Source of the DNA: Aeromonas veronii
GTDB lineage: Bacteria; Pseudomonadota; Gammaproteobacteria; Enterobacterales; Aeromonadaceae
DNA: 64,000 bases
NCBI RefSeq assembly: GCF_040215105.1
Contig: NZ_CP157875.1
Span: 2,161,501-2,225,500 of the forward strand
Direction: 5' to 3'
The translations under genes and the position numbers were made by a program. The notes below the pieces were generated by a model. It did not search any database. It was given only the letters and a program-made list of their open reading frames with translations, and had not been told where the DNA came from. This document shows positions 19,094-28,687 of the stretch, piece by piece (positions within the stretch are counted from its first letter, which is position 1; the number at the start of each line of letters is the position of its first letter).

Positions 19094-20029
19094 ATGACCC
19101 GATTTGCCATTGCCTTCCCGGGACAGGGCTCCCAGAGCGTCGGCATGCTGGCCGAACTGGCCGAGCAACATGCCGTGATTAAAGAGACCTTCGCCGAGGC
19201 GAGCCAGGTACTGGGTTACGATCTGCTGGCCTTGGTCATGAATGGCCCCGCCGAGGATCTGAACAAGACCTGGCGTACCCAGCCTGCGCTGCTGACCGCT
19301 TCCGTCGCCCTCTGGCGCCTGTGGCAGCAGCAGGGTGGGGCGACCCCCGCCGTGATGGCCGGGCACAGCCTGGGTGAGTATTCCGCCCTGGTGTGCAGCG
19401 GTGCCTTGAGCTTTGCCGATGCCGTCAAGCTGGTCGAGCTGCGTGGCCTCGCCATGCAGGAAGCCGTGCCGGAAGGTACCGGTGCCATGGCCGCCATTAT
19501 CGGTCTGGACAACGACAGCATCGCCGCCAACTGCGAGAAGGCAGCCCAGGGCCAGGTGGTGTCGCCGGTCAACTTCAACTCCCCGGGCCAGGTGGTCATT
19601 GCCGGTCACAAGGAGGCGGTCGAGCGCGCCAACGTGCTGATGAAAGAGTCCGGCGCCAAGCGTGCCTTGCCGCTGCCGGTCTCGGTGCCGTCTCACTGCG
19701 CCCTGATGAAGCCGGCCGCCGAAAAACTGGCCGCCGCGCTGGATGGGATCGAGATCAAGGTTCCTGTCATCGCAGTCATCAATAATGTGGACGTATCCTG
19801 TGAGCAGGATCCGGCCGCCATTAAACAAGCCCTGGTGCGCCAGCTGTTCAGTCCGGTCCGTTGGACCGAGACCGTTGAGCGGATGGCAAACGACGGGGTC
19901 ACCCTCGAAGTCGAGATGGGACCGGGCAAAGTACTGACTGGGCTCGCCAAGCGCATCGACTCGCGCGTGGAAGGTGTTCACGCCACCGATGCCGCCTCTT
20001 TCGAGCAGGCGCTGGCCCAAGCCAAGTAA
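19094..20029 (+). CDS. fabD: Malonyl-CoA-ACP transacylase
   Basis: 311 residues. It transfers malonyl from CoA to ACP. FAIAFPGQGSQSVGM is the N-terminal oxyanion-hole motif, GHSLGEYSALV holds the nucleophile Ser, and SVPSHCALM holds the catalytic His. Two adjacent ATG codons (19091 and 19094) follow AAAGGA; the second has the better spacing. It sits between fabH and fabG in one unit. Confidence 0.97.
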   Translation: MTRFAIAFPGQGSQSVGMLAELAEQHAVIKETFAEASQVLGYDLLALVMNGPAEDLNKTWRTQPALLTASVALWRLWQQQGGATPAVMAGHSLGEYSALVCSGALSFADAVKLVELRGLAMQEAVPEGTGAMAAIIGLDNDSIAANCEKAAQGQVVSPVNFNSPGQVVIAGHKEAVERANVLMKESGAKRALPLPVSVPSHCALMKPAAEKLAAALDGIEIKVPVIAVINNVDVSCEQDPAAIKQALVRQLFSPVRWTETVERMANDGVTLEVEMGPGKVLTGLAKRIDSRVEGVHATDAASFEQALAQAK

Positions 20030-20042
20030 ACAGGAGCAGAAG

Positions 20043-20777
20043 ATGAGTTTTACCGATAAGGTTGTCTTGGTCACCGGTGCCAGTCGTGGCATCGGCCGCG
20101 CGATTGCCGAAACGTTCGCAGCCCGTGGCGCCAAGGTTGTAGGCACGGCCACCAGCGAGAGCGGCGCCGCCGCCATCAGCGCCTATCTGGGCGAGCAGGG
20201 CTGCGGTATGGCACTGAACGTGACCAGCCAGGAATCCATTGAAGCCGTCTTTGCCGATATCAAGGCGCGTTTCGGTGACATCGACATTCTCATCAACAAC
20301 GCCGGGATCACCCGTGACAACCTGTTGATGCGCATGAAAGACGATGAGTGGAACGAGATCATCGACACCAACCTGACCTCGCTCTACCGCCTGAGCAAGC
20401 CGGTGCTGCGTGCCATGATGAAGAAGCGCCATGGCCGCATCATCAGCATCGGTTCCGTGGTTGGCACCATGGGCAACGCGGGTCAGGTGAACTATGCCGC
20501 CGCCAAGGCCGGTCTGGTGGGCTTCACCAAGTCCCTGGCCCGTGAAGTGGCTTCCCGTGGCATTACTGTGAATGCGGTTGCCCCCGGTTTCATCGAGACC
20601 GACATGACCCGTGCACTCAACGAAGAGCAGCGCGCCGGCATCATGAGCCAGGTGCCTGCCGCCCGTTTGGGCGATCCGAAAGAAATTGCCGCCGCTGTGG
20701 TATTCTTGGCGTCTGATGACGCTGCTTACATCACTGGCGAAACCCTGCATGTTAATGGCGGGATGTACATGGTGTAA
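20043..20777 (+). CDS. fabG: 3-oxoacyl-[ACP] reductase
   Basis: 244 residues, classical short-chain dehydrogenase. It uses NADPH to reduce 3-oxoacyl-ACP. The cofactor motif GASRGIGRA is at the N-terminus, NNAG is at about 86-89, the catalytic Ser is in IISIGSVVGT, and Tyr/Lys are in YAAAKAG. FIETDMTRAL and the C-terminal HVNGGMYMV are typical FabG. GGAGCAGAAG gives the ribosome site. It is 13 bp after fabD. Confidence 0.98.
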   Translation: MSFTDKVVLVTGASRGIGRAIAETFAARGAKVVGTATSESGAAAISAYLGEQGCGMALNVTSQESIEAVFADIKARFGDIDILINNAGITRDNLLMRMKDDEWNEIIDTNLTSLYRLSKPVLRAMMKKRHGRIISIGSVVGTMGNAGQVNYAAAKAGLVGFTKSLAREVASRGITVNAVAPGFIETDMTRALNEEQRAGIMSQVPAARLGDPKEIAAAVVFLASDDAAYITGETLHVNGGMYMV

Positions 20778-20934
20778 TCAATTTGTCGTGAGATCTGTTC
20801 AAATTTGCGATAGTACGCCGAAGTTTGGCACATTTCGTGGTTTGACCAGCGGCAAGCTACTTGCAAACTCCAGTCAATTGAATACACTACCCCAACCAGA
20901 CGCAATAGCGTATTTTTAAAGGAAAATTCAGGTC

Positions 20935-21171
20935 ATGAGCAACATCGAAGAACGCGTAAAGAAAATCATCATCGAACAACTGGGTGTTAAAGAGGAAGAC
21001 GTTAAGAACGCTGCCTCCTTCGTCGACGACCTGGGCGCTGACTCTTTGGATACCGTTGAACTGGTAATGGCGCTGGAAGAAGAATTCGATACCGAAATTC
21101 CTGATGAAGAAGCCGAGAAGATCACCACTGTTCAAGCGGCTATCGACTACATCACCGCTAATCAGGAATAA
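20935..21171 (+). CDS. acpP: Acyl carrier protein
   Basis: 78 residues, highly acidic and helical. The 4'-phosphopantetheine site is the Ser of [20 protein letters not shown]. The sequence is close to E. coli AcpP. A strong AAAGGAAAA-type ribosome site and a 157-bp upstream gap suggest an additional promoter for this abundant protein. It is followed at once by a terminator, so fabF is probably transcribed partly by read-through or from its own start. Confidence 0.99.
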   Translation: MSNIEERVKKIIIEQLGVKEEDVKNAASFVDDLGADSLDTVELVMALEEEFDTEIPDEEAEKITTVQAAIDYITANQE

Positions 21172-21183
21172 GATCCTGTTCTG

Positions 21184-21213
21184 AAAGAAGCGGCCCAAGG
21201 GCCGCTTCTTTTA
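21184..21213 (+). terminator. Rho-independent terminator after acpP
   Basis: AAGAAGCGGCCC AA GGGCCGCTTCTTTT, a 12-bp perfect stem running into the T tract, 12 bp after the stop codon. Confidence 0.9.
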
Positions 21214-21253
21214 TGTTTGTTCCCTCATAAAACACCTCTCGGAGACTACCTCA

Positions 21254-22495
21254 GTGTCAAAACGCAGAGTCGTGGTGACCGGCTTGGGGATGCTTTCCCC
21301 GGTGGGTAACACTGCCGAATCCAGCTGGCAAGCCCTGCTCAACGGGCAGAGCGGCATTTCCCTCATCGACCACTTTGATACCAGTGAATTCGCGACCCGC
21401 TTCGCCGGCCTGGTGAAAGAGTTCGATCCCGAACAATACGGCATCAACCGCAAAGAAGCCCGCAAGATGGATCTCTTCATCCAGTACGGCGTGGCGGCGG
21501 GTGTGCAGGCGCTGGACGATTCTGGCCTCGTCATCAACGAAGAGAATGCCGAGCGGGTAGGCGTTGCCATCGGCTCCGGCATCGGTGGCCTGGGTCTCAT
21601 CGAACAGAACCACAGCAGCCTCATCAATGGCGGCCCGCGCAAGCTGAGCCCCTTCTTCGTGCCGTCCACCATCATCAATATGGTGTCCGGTCATCTCTCC
21701 ATCATGAAAGGCCTGCAAGGCCCGAACATCGCCGTGACCACCGCCTGCACCACGGGCACCCATGCCATCGGCATGGCCGGGCGCATGATCGCCTACGGGG
21801 ATGCGGATGTCATGGTGGCGGGCGGGACCGAGAAGGCCTCCACCCCCATGGGGATGGGCGGCTTCGCGGCGGCCAAGGCGCTCTCCACCCGCAACGACGA
21901 GCCCCAGAAGGCGAGCCGCCCCTGGGACAAGGATCGCGATGGCTTCGTGCTGGGTGACGGCGCCGGGGTGCTGGTGCTCGAAGAGTACGAACACGCCAAG
22001 GCGCGCGGCGCCAAGATCTACGCCGAGCTGGTCGGCTTTGGCATGAGCGGCGACGCCTACCACATGACGGCGCCTCCCTCGGACGGTGACGGTGGCGCGC
22101 GTGCCATGAAGAACGCCATCAAGGATGCGGGCATCGCCCCCGAGCAGATCGGTTACATCAATGCCCACGGCACCTCCACCCCCCTCGGGGACGTGGCGGA
22201 ACTGCGTGGCATGAAGAAGGTGTTTGGCGAACATGCCAATGCCCTGATGATCAGCTCCACCAAGTCGATGACCGGTCACCTGCTGGGCGCTGCCGGCGCC
22301 ATCGAGGCGATCATCACCGTGTTGTCCCTGCGGGATCAGAAGGTGGCTCCCACCATCAACCTGGACAACCCGGACGAGGAGTGTGATCTGGATCTGGTGC
22401 CCCACGTGGCCAAGGCCGGTCAGTTTGAGTATGCCCTCTCCAATTCGTTTGGTTTCGGCGGCACCAATGGCTCCCTGATCTTCAAACGCGTATAA
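21254..22495 (+). CDS. fabF: 3-oxoacyl-[ACP] synthase II (KAS II)
   Basis: 413 residues, as in E. coli FabF. It elongates acyl-ACP, including palmitoleoyl to vaccenoyl. The catalytic Cys is in [15 protein letters not shown], and the two His residues are in [12 protein letters not shown] and [30 protein letters not shown] ends the protein. The start codon at 21254 is GTG (after CCTCA), following a CTCGGAGAC ribosome site. Confidence 0.97.
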   Translation: MSKRRVVVTGLGMLSPVGNTAESSWQALLNGQSGISLIDHFDTSEFATRFAGLVKEFDPEQYGINRKEARKMDLFIQYGVAAGVQALDDSGLVINEENAERVGVAIGSGIGGLGLIEQNHSSLINGGPRKLSPFFVPSTIINMVSGHLSIMKGLQGPNIAVTTACTTGTHAIGMAGRMIAYGDADVMVAGGTEKASTPMGMGGFAAAKALSTRNDEPQKASRPWDKDRDGFVLGDGAGVLVLEEYEHAKARGAKIYAELVGFGMSGDAYHMTAPPSDGDGGARAMKNAIKDAGIAPEQIGYINAHGTSTPLGDVAELRGMKKVFGEHANALMISSTKSMTGHLLGAAGAIEAIITVLSLRDQKVAPTINLDNPDEECDLDLVPHVAKAGQFEYALSNSFGFGGTNGSLIFKRV

Positions 22496-22527
22496 TTCTC
22501 GCTGGGCAGATTGCTAGCGAAGTGTCG

Positions 22528-22558
22528 GGCCCGATACGCCAGTATCGGGCCTTTTTTA
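22528..22558 (+). terminator. Rho-independent terminator after fabF
   Basis: GGCCCGATAC GCCA GTATCGGGCC followed by TTTTTT. It falls between fabF and pabC, so pabC may start a new unit. Confidence 0.9.
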
Positions 22559-22572
22559 TCAAAGGGACCTGT

Positions 22573-23379
22573 ATGCTGATCAATGGAGTGTCAACAGAAG
22601 CCCTATCTGCCAGGGACCGCGGTCTGGCATACGCAGATGGCCATTTCACCACCATGCTGGTGCAGGGAGGGGAGGTCGTCTGGTGGCCGGATCACCTGGC
22701 TCGCCTGCAGCAGGCCAGCCATCGGCTCGGCTTTGCCGCCATCCCCTGGGATCAGCTTGCCGCCGAGGTGGCAAGCCTGGCGGCGGGTCAGACGCAGGCT
22801 GTCGTGAAAGTCGTGCTGACCCGTGGCAGTGGCGGACGGGGTTATGACGGGGTCAACTGCGACTCACCCACCCGTATTGTTTCGCTGGCTGATTATCCGG
22901 CCCACTACCCGGACTGGCAGCGGACCGGCATTGAAGCGCTGATCTGTCAGCAACGCCTCGGGGACGCCCCCATGCTGGCGGGGCTCAAGAGCCTCGGGCG
23001 GCTAGAGCAAGTTTTGCTCAAGCGCGAACTTGCCGCGCGCGGTGGAGTCGAAGGTATAGTGTTGAACAGCCGCGGATTTCTGGTAGAAGGTGTCAGCGCG
23101 AATCTGTTTTGGCGTCGTGGCAAGACGGTGTTTACCCCGGATCTCACCCATGGCGGTGTGGACGGCATCATGCGACGACGTGTGATGGGGATGCTTAAAC
23201 AGATGGGCATTGAACTGCGTGTCGTGGAGGCTCCGCTGGAGTCACTGTGGCAGGCCGAAGAAGTATGGTTGACCAATACCCTGATGGGCATAGTGCCGCT
23301 CAATCGCATTGGCGATCAAGGCTATCCCAACCCGGTATTGATCCGCCGTTTACAGGAGCGTTTGGTCATTGAAGTTTAA
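22573..23379 (+). CDS. pabC: Aminodeoxychorismate lyase
   Basis: 268 residues, a fold-type IV PLP enzyme. It converts 4-amino-4-deoxychorismate to p-aminobenzoate for folate. AYADGHFTTMLVQGG, the PLP-Lys region LAGLKSLGRLEQVLLKRE, and NSRGFLVEGVSANLFWRRG are diagnostic. The frame is open to 22522 but the ATG at 22573 (after AAAGGGACC) begins the normal MLINGV sequence. It overlaps mltG by 11 bp, forming pabC-mltG-tmk-holB-tatD as in E. coli. Confidence 0.95.
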   Translation: MLINGVSTEALSARDRGLAYADGHFTTMLVQGGEVVWWPDHLARLQQASHRLGFAAIPWDQLAAEVASLAAGQTQAVVKVVLTRGSGGRGYDGVNCDSPTRIVSLADYPAHYPDWQRTGIEALICQQRLGDAPMLAGLKSLGRLEQVLLKRELAARGGVEGIVLNSRGFLVEGVSANLFWRRGKTVFTPDLTHGGVDGIMRRRVMGMLKQMGIELRVVEAPLESLWQAEEVWLTNTLMGIVPLNRIGDQGYPNPVLIRRLQERLVIEV

Positions 23380-24370
23380 TCGACTTTATACTCTGCTCGC
23401 GGGAGCGGCCCTGACGGCCGCCGTCGCCGGGGGGTATGTGTATTACAAATGGCAAGAGGTGGAGACCCTCACCAACAAGGGGCCGACCCGCCTCTTCACC
23501 GTCGAGAAGGGCGCCCATGCGGCGCGCCTCATCACCGAGCTCGGGGAGGGGGAACCTGCCCCCTGGGCGGTGCGTCTGTGGTTGCGTGGCCATCCCGAAT
23601 TGGTGGCCATCAAGTCCGGCACCTATGAGATCAAGGAAGGGGCTCCGCTCAAGGAGACCCTCTCCCTGTTCGCCTCTGGCAAGGAGTTCCACTTCAGCCT
23701 CACCTTCGTGGAAGGATCCCGCTTCGAGGATTGGCAGAAACAGCTCGCCAGCGCGCCTTATCTGGAGCGTTTGACGGTGGAGCAGGACGAGACGGAAATC
23801 GCTCAGGAGCTGGGCATAGAGAATGGCAAGCTGGAAGGGTGGTTCCTGCCAGAGACTTATGCTTACACCACCCACGCCAGCGATATTTCCATCTTACGTC
23901 GCGCCTATCAGGATATGCAGTCCTTCCTGCTGCAGAACTGGGACAAGCGTCAGGCCAATCTGCCCTACAAGAGCCCTTATGAGGCGCTGATCATGGCCTC
24001 CATCATCGAAAAAGAGACCGGTCAGCCGGACGAACGGGCGCAGATCGCCTCCGTCTTCGTCAATCGCCTGCGTCTTGGCATGAAGCTGCAGACTGACCCC
24101 ACCGTCATCTACGGGGTCAAGGACAGGTACGATGGCAACATCCGCCGCAGCGATCTGACCGACATCAACCCCTATAACACCTATGTGATCGATGGCCTGC
24201 CGCCGACCCCCATCGCCATGCCGGGCAAGGCTTCCATCGAGGCGGCGCTCAATCCCCTGTCGACCGACTATCTCTATTTCGTCGCCAAAGGGGGCGGGGC
24301 CCACTACTTCTCCAAGACCCTCGATGAACACAATCGGGCGGTGCGCGAATACATATTGAAGAAACCCTAA
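23369..24370 (+). CDS. mltG: Endolytic murein transglycosylase MltG
   Basis: 333 residues. One N-terminal membrane anchor (residues 7-27) places the YceG/MltG domain in the periplasm, where it cleaves nascent glycan and may set chain length. The catalytic Glu is in [32 protein letters not shown] and [20 protein letters not shown] are family motifs. It starts with TTG at 23369 inside the end of pabC, suggesting translational coupling. Its stop overlaps the tmk start by 1 bp. Confidence 0.95.
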   Translation: MKFNRLYTLLAGAALTAAVAGGYVYYKWQEVETLTNKGPTRLFTVEKGAHAARLITELGEGEPAPWAVRLWLRGHPELVAIKSGTYEIKEGAPLKETLSLFASGKEFHFSLTFVEGSRFEDWQKQLASAPYLERLTVEQDETEIAQELGIENGKLEGWFLPETYAYTTHASDISILRRAYQDMQSFLLQNWDKRQANLPYKSPYEALIMASIIEKETGQPDERAQIASVFVNRLRLGMKLQTDPTVIYGVKDRYDGNIRRSDLTDINPYNTYVIDGLPPTPIAMPGKASIEAALNPLSTDYLYFVAKGGGAHYFSKTLDEHNRAVREYILKKP

Positions 24371-25011
24371 TGTCTAAATTTATCGTGATTGAAGGACTCG
24401 AAGGGGCAGGGAAGAGCTCCGCCGTACGTTATGTCACCGACTATCTGCAGACGCATGGAGTGGGGCGGATCGAGTGCACCCGTGAACCGGGCGGCACACC
24501 GCTCGCCGAGCGGATACGCGCCATCGTGAAAGAAGTGCACGACGAGCGCCTTACCATCGAAGCCGAACTGCTGCTGATGTACGCCTCCCGGGTGCAACTG
24601 GTGGAAACCCGGATCAAGCCCGCCCTGGCGGACGGCGTCTGGGTGGTGGGGGACAGACATGACCTCTCCTCCCAGGCGTATCAGGGGGGCGGACGCGGTA
24701 TCGATGCCCAACTCATCAAGGCCATCAAGCAGGCGGTGCTCGGAGATTTCAAACCGGACCTGACCCTCTATCTGGATATCGATCCCGCCCTCGGATTGCA
24801 ACGTGCTCGCCATCGCGGCGAGCTGGATCGCATCGAGCTGGAAAAAATCGGTTTCTTCGAGCGCACCCGCCTGCGTTACCTGGAACTGGCGGCGCAGGAT
24901 GAGGCCATCAAGGTGATCGACGCAGGCCAGACACCGGCCGAGGTCAAGGCCGCCATCGAGGCCACCCTCGATGCTTATTTCACGCGCGAGGGCCTATGTA
25001 TCCCTGGCTGA
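24370..25011 (+). CDS. tmk: Thymidylate kinase
   Basis: 213 residues. It phosphorylates dTMP to dTDP. The P-loop is [24 protein letters not shown] and [18 protein letters not shown] are the DR(Y/H) and substrate motifs. The start ATG overlaps the mltG stop (TAATG), and the end overlaps holB by 16 bp, so the genes are translationally linked. Confidence 0.97.
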   Translation: MSKFIVIEGLEGAGKSSAVRYVTDYLQTHGVGRIECTREPGGTPLAERIRAIVKEVHDERLTIEAELLLMYASRVQLVETRIKPALADGVWVVGDRHDLSSQAYQGGGRGIDAQLIKAIKQAVLGDFKPDLTLYLDIDPALGLQRARHRGELDRIELEKIGFFERTRLRYLELAAQDEAIKVIDAGQTPAEVKAAIEATLDAYFTREGLCIPG

Positions 25012-25943
25012 TCCCGGAATGGCAAAGTCTGAGCCTGAATGCCCGGCGTGGTCGACTCGGCCATGCGTGGCTGCTGCTCGGGGATCCCGGTCTTGGCAAG
25101 GAGCAGCTGGCCGAGCGGCTGGCCAGGTTGCACCTGTGCCAGCAGCCAAGGGACGGGGAGCCCTGCGATCGGTGTCACTCCTGCCAGTTGCTGGACAAGG
25201 GACATCACCCGGATCTCGGCACCATCGGCACCGAGAGCAAGACCATCGGCGTCGAGGCCATTCGCGAGATCTGTGGCCGGTTGCAGAGCACCTCCCAGCT
25301 CGGTCGTGGCAAGGTGGTGATCATCTTTGACGCGGAGCGCATGACGGAGTCTGCCGCCAATGCCCTGCTGAAAACCCTGGAAGAGCCGGCCGGCGACAGC
25401 CTGCTGCTGCTCATCGCCTCCAAGGTTTCCCGTCTGCTGCCGACGATCCTGAGTCGTTGCCACAAGCATGTCTGCCAATTGCCGACGGAAGGGGAGACGC
25501 TAAACTGGCTCGCAGCGCAGGGGCACCAGGCCACCCAGGCCCAGGTGCGGATCTGCCAGGGGGCGCCGCTGCGGGTGCTGGACTATATCGAAGCCCAGCA
25601 AGATGAGGCTCGCCGGACTCTGCTGGAGAGTTTTGTCTCCCTGTCACAAGCCCCGACACGGGCGGCCAGCGTCTGTGGCCAACTGGCGGAAGAGAGTCAG
25701 GTTCGCCTGCACTGGCTGCAGCTGTTTCTGTGTGATGCCCTCAAGACCCAGGCAGGTTGCGGTCATCACCAGTTGGCCATGCCGGATCTCGCGGCCCTCA
25801 GCCAGCAGCTGGCCGAGCGTCACTCCAGTGAAAAATTGCTGGAGGCGGAGCAGCAACTCGTCGGCCTCAAGGCCGCCTGTCAGCCGGGGCAGCTCTCCAA
25901 CCCCACCATTCATCTCATGAACTGGCTCAATCGCTGGTTATGA
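24996..25943 (+). CDS. holB: DNA polymerase III delta-prime subunit
   Basis: 315 residues. It is part of the clamp loader. [17 protein letters not shown] is a P-loop-like motif that is degenerate at the catalytic GKT/S (GKE), as expected for the non-hydrolysing delta-prime. The zinc module is C-x8-C-x2-C-x2-C in [36 protein letters not shown] contains the sensor region. It overlaps tmk. Confidence 0.95.
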   Translation: MYPWLIPEWQSLSLNARRGRLGHAWLLLGDPGLGKEQLAERLARLHLCQQPRDGEPCDRCHSCQLLDKGHHPDLGTIGTESKTIGVEAIREICGRLQSTSQLGRGKVVIIFDAERMTESAANALLKTLEEPAGDSLLLLIASKVSRLLPTILSRCHKHVCQLPTEGETLNWLAAQGHQATQAQVRICQGAPLRVLDYIEAQQDEARRTLLESFVSLSQAPTRAASVCGQLAEESQVRLHWLQLFLCDALKTQAGCGHHQLAMPDLAALSQQLAERHSSEKLLEAEQQLVGLKAACQPGQLSNPTIHLMNWLNRWL

Positions 25944-25970
25944 TTTGCGTTCAAGCACACAAGGTTAGCT

Positions 25971-26750
25971 ATGTTACTCGTTGATTCCCATTGTCACCTC
26001 GATCGCCTGAGCTACGGCAGCAAGCAGACCGACATGGCCGATGTGCTGGCCAAGGCGGCGGCGCAGGAGGTGGGTTACTTTCTCTGCGTGAGTGTGACCC
26101 AGGGCCAGTTCCCGACCATGTTGGCGGCGATCGCTCCCTATCCCCAGGTCTTTGCCTCCTGCGGTGTGCATCCGCTCAACCAGGATCCCGGGGTCGATGC
26201 GAGCCTGCTGCTGACTCAGGCGGCTGACTCTCGTGTGGTCGCTATCGGCGAGACGGGGTTGGACTATTTCTACTCGCCGGAAAACAAGGAAGTGCAGCAA
26301 GACTCCTTCCGTGAACACATCCGGGTAGCGCGGGCACTGAACAAGCCCCTCATCATTCATACCCGGGATGCTCAGGACGATACCTTGCGGATCATGCGTG
26401 AAGAGGGGGCGGATCAGGTGGGCGGTGTACTGCACTGCTTCACCGAGTCTCTCGAGATGGCCGAGGCGGCCATGGCGATGGGGTTTTACATCTCCATCTC
26501 CGGCATCGTCACCTTCAAGAATGCCGCCGCCTTGCAGGCGGTGGTCAAGGTGCTGCCCCTCGAGCGGCTGCTGGTCGAAACCGACTCGCCGTATCTTGCG
26601 CCTATTCCCCATCGGGGGAGGGAGAACGAGCCCGCCTTCGTGCGAGACGTCGCCCAGTTTATTGCCGACCTTCGCCAGATCCCGCTGACGCAGTTGGCCG
26701 AGGCCACCAGCCACAACTTCTTCGAGCTGTTCAAGCTGGCAAAAAAATAA
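25971..26750 (+). CDS. ycfH: TatD-family metal-dependent hydrolase (YcfH type)
   Basis: 259 residues. Metal ligands of the TatD amidohydrolase barrel are visible: DSHCHLD, GETGLDYF, HTRDA, HCFTES and ETDSPYLAPIPHRG. It is a putative 3'-5' DNase. The position after holB matches E. coli ycfH. The terminator just downstream closes the pabC-mltG-tmk-holB-ycfH cluster and marks the end of the conserved core block. Confidence 0.93.
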   Translation: MLLVDSHCHLDRLSYGSKQTDMADVLAKAAAQEVGYFLCVSVTQGQFPTMLAAIAPYPQVFASCGVHPLNQDPGVDASLLLTQAADSRVVAIGETGLDYFYSPENKEVQQDSFREHIRVARALNKPLIIHTRDAQDDTLRIMREEGADQVGGVLHCFTESLEMAEAAMAMGFYISISGIVTFKNAAALQAVVKVLPLERLLVETDSPYLAPIPHRGRENEPAFVRDVAQFIADLRQIPLTQLAEATSHNFFELFKLAKK

Positions 26751-26753
26751 TCA

Positions 26754-26784
26754 ACAAGGCCCCATCAACGGGGCCTTGTTATTT
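26754..26784 (+). terminator. Rho-independent terminator after ycfH
   Basis: CAAGGCCCC ATCAA CGGGGCCTTG with TTATTTTC downstream. Confidence 0.88.
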
Positions 26785-26948
26785 TCAATCGACAGGATAA
26801 CCCACCTGATAAAAACGAAAACCGAATCACGTTATCTCTCACCATTCAACTGAACAGAAGCAACTCGGTTTCTGGAAACAGGTGAAATGGCAGTCGGGGG
26901 ATGGGAGGTTCCCACTGATGCTGAAGGGGGTTAAAACTGACTTCCTAT

Positions 26949-26978
26949 AAGTATCGATAATATTCATTATCGATACTT
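26949..26978. repeat. Perfect palindrome, 12-bp arms and 6-bp spacer, upstream of a tyrosine recombinase
   Basis: AAGTATCGATAA - TATTCA - TTATCGATACTT. Both arms match perfectly. The ATAA-N6-TTAT centre has the geometry of a Xer/tyrosine recombinase core site (compare dif, CATAA-N6-TTATG). It lies 60 bp before the recombinase gene at 27038. It could be that enzyme's crossover site, an operator, or both. Confidence 0.8.
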
Positions 26979-27037
26979 GATGGATCTGGAAGATCCTGTA
27001 AGATCCTCGTAAACTTCTCATTGAATCATCAGCTTAA

Positions 27038-28066
27038 GTGACCTATCCATCCTCACAGGTGTCTGCCCATCACTCATTGCAGGCAGTATTCGATCCCGGG
27101 CTCAACAGCCGAGCTCGCCGCTTCCTGCGCAGCGCAAAATCGGACTCGACCCTCAATGCCTATGAGGCGGACACCCGCATCTTCGTCTACTGGTGCCAGT
27201 TGCAGCGGCTGGATCCACTGCAAAGCACCCATCATGACATCATGAACTTCCTGGCGGATCAGGCTGACGGCATTCTCGCCGACTGGGTTTGGCTCGATAA
27301 GGAGGAGGGGAAGGGAGAGCTTCGCAACGGCGAGCCGCGCAAACCGGCAACCTTGGTGAGGCGTCTTGCCGGCATTCGCTACGCCTTCAAACAAAAAGGC
27401 GTTCACCCCATGCCGACCGAGCACGCAGAGATCAAGGAGATGATGCGCGGCATCGTGCGCCTCGGGGATAATCGCAAGCGCAAGACCGGGGCGCTGACCC
27501 TGCAGCCGCTGAACCAGGTACTGGATGAGATAGATACCCGCAGCCTCGCCGGTTTGCGGGATCACACCTTGCTGCTGCTGATGTTCAGCGGCGCCCTGCG
27601 CCGCTCGGAGGCGGCCCGTATCGAAGTGAGCGATCTCCAGTTCGTGGGGCAGGGGATCCGCCTTCGCCTCAAACCGAGCAAACATCAGTTGCACGAGACC
27701 GAGATAGCCCTAATCCCCGGTAAACACCACTGTCCGGTCAGAGCGCTGCAACGCTGGCTGAAACAAAGCCGGATCGATGAGGGGCCGCTGTTTCGGCGCA
27801 TGAACCGCTGGGGACAATTGATGCCGGATGCCCTAGGCCCACAGGGCATCAACCTGATGATCAAGCGCCGCACCGGCCAGGCCATCGACGATCTCCAGGT
27901 CAGCGGCCACAGTCTGCGGCGCGGTTTCATCACCTCGGCGGTCACCGCCGGCAAGCCCATGAACAAGATCATCGAAGTAACGAGGCACAAGGACATACGC
28001 ACCTTGCAGGAGTACTTCGATGACGCGCACAAGTTCTCCGACCATGCCCTGGATGGCCTGTTATAA
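27038..28066 (+). CDS. Solitary tyrosine recombinase / integrase
   Basis: 342 residues. An N-terminal SAM-like core-binding domain (about 25-140: SDSTLNAYEADTRIFVYWCQ) is followed by the catalytic domain. The active-site residues can be placed: Arg in FSGALRRSEAARIE, a Lys in LRLKPSKHQ, His-x-x-Arg in SGHSLRRGF, His in VTRHKDIRTL and the nucleophile Tyr in LQEYFDD. The start is GTG at 27038 with a weak ribosome site. No neighbouring excisionase, phage or transfer genes exist, so it is either a domesticated chromosomal recombinase or the remnant of an island that begins after ycfH. A palindrome of core-site geometry lies just upstream. Confidence 0.9.
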   Translation: MTYPSSQVSAHHSLQAVFDPGLNSRARRFLRSAKSDSTLNAYEADTRIFVYWCQLQRLDPLQSTHHDIMNFLADQADGILADWVWLDKEEGKGELRNGEPRKPATLVRRLAGIRYAFKQKGVHPMPTEHAEIKEMMRGIVRLGDNRKRKTGALTLQPLNQVLDEIDTRSLAGLRDHTLLLLMFSGALRRSEAARIEVSDLQFVGQGIRLRLKPSKHQLHETEIALIPGKHHCPVRALQRWLKQSRIDEGPLFRRMNRWGQLMPDALGPQGINLMIKRRTGQAIDDLQVSGHSLRRGFITSAVTAGKPMNKIIEVTRHKDIRTLQEYFDDAHKFSDHALDGLL

Positions 28067-28104
28067 GCCTCTCGTCCTGTTCACCGCCAGTTATCTGTCC
28101 ATAG

Positions 28105-28542
28105 GGTGATTTTCATCACCCTGTTTTCCAAAAGAAAATTCATCTCACCCCCGAGCCTACGCCTGCCGTTGAGGCCATATTCGATATCTCAGGGGTGGAG
28201 AAGATGACGGGAGGCAACCCGACCCTGGTGATCACATTGCTGGAGCAGATGAATGAGAGCACCCGAGGGGATCTGGCCACGCTGGAGCAACTGCTCAAGT
28301 CCCCGGATCTGGCGCGTTTTGACAGTCTGGCTCACCGCATTAAAGGAGCGGCCAAGATCATCAAGGCCCGCCCCCTGTTTGCCTGTTGTGAGGCCCTGGA
28401 GGCGTCGTGTCAGCGCCAGGACATGTCACGGGTTACCCAACAGGCGCTGCAACTGGCCACCGCCATGGAAGAGCTGATCACGGCCATTGAGCAACAAGTG
28501 CTGAACAAAACCCAGATTAACCACAAACAAACCATGAGTTAA
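28105..28542 (+). pseudogene. C-terminal Hpt-domain fragment of a hybrid sensor kinase
   Basis: The open frame after the TAG at 28102 reads FDISGVEKMTGGNPTLVI and then LAHRIKGAAKIIKARPLF, an Hpt phosphotransfer domain with the phospho-accepting His in AHRIKGAA. The FDI-x-x-(V/L)-x-K-x-TGG-(N/D) lead-in is what links the receiver and Hpt domains in BvgS/EvgS-type hybrid kinases. No sensor, kinase or receiver domain lies upstream; an integrase gene takes their place. The best start for a free protein would be GTG at 28195 (115 residues). I read it as a truncated kinase, though an expressed stand-alone Hpt is possible. It lies directly before the fimbrial operon. Confidence 0.6.
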
Positions 28543-28687
28543 CATTTGGTCAACTGGACTCGAGGTGGTTAAGACTTTTCCTACAGATCCGTAGGCTGGG
28601 ACCGACAGAGATTCTCGTGCTGAATTCTTAAAATGGCGGTGCGTTGTGAATACACATAGACGCTCGTTTCATTATCAGGAGCTAAAC

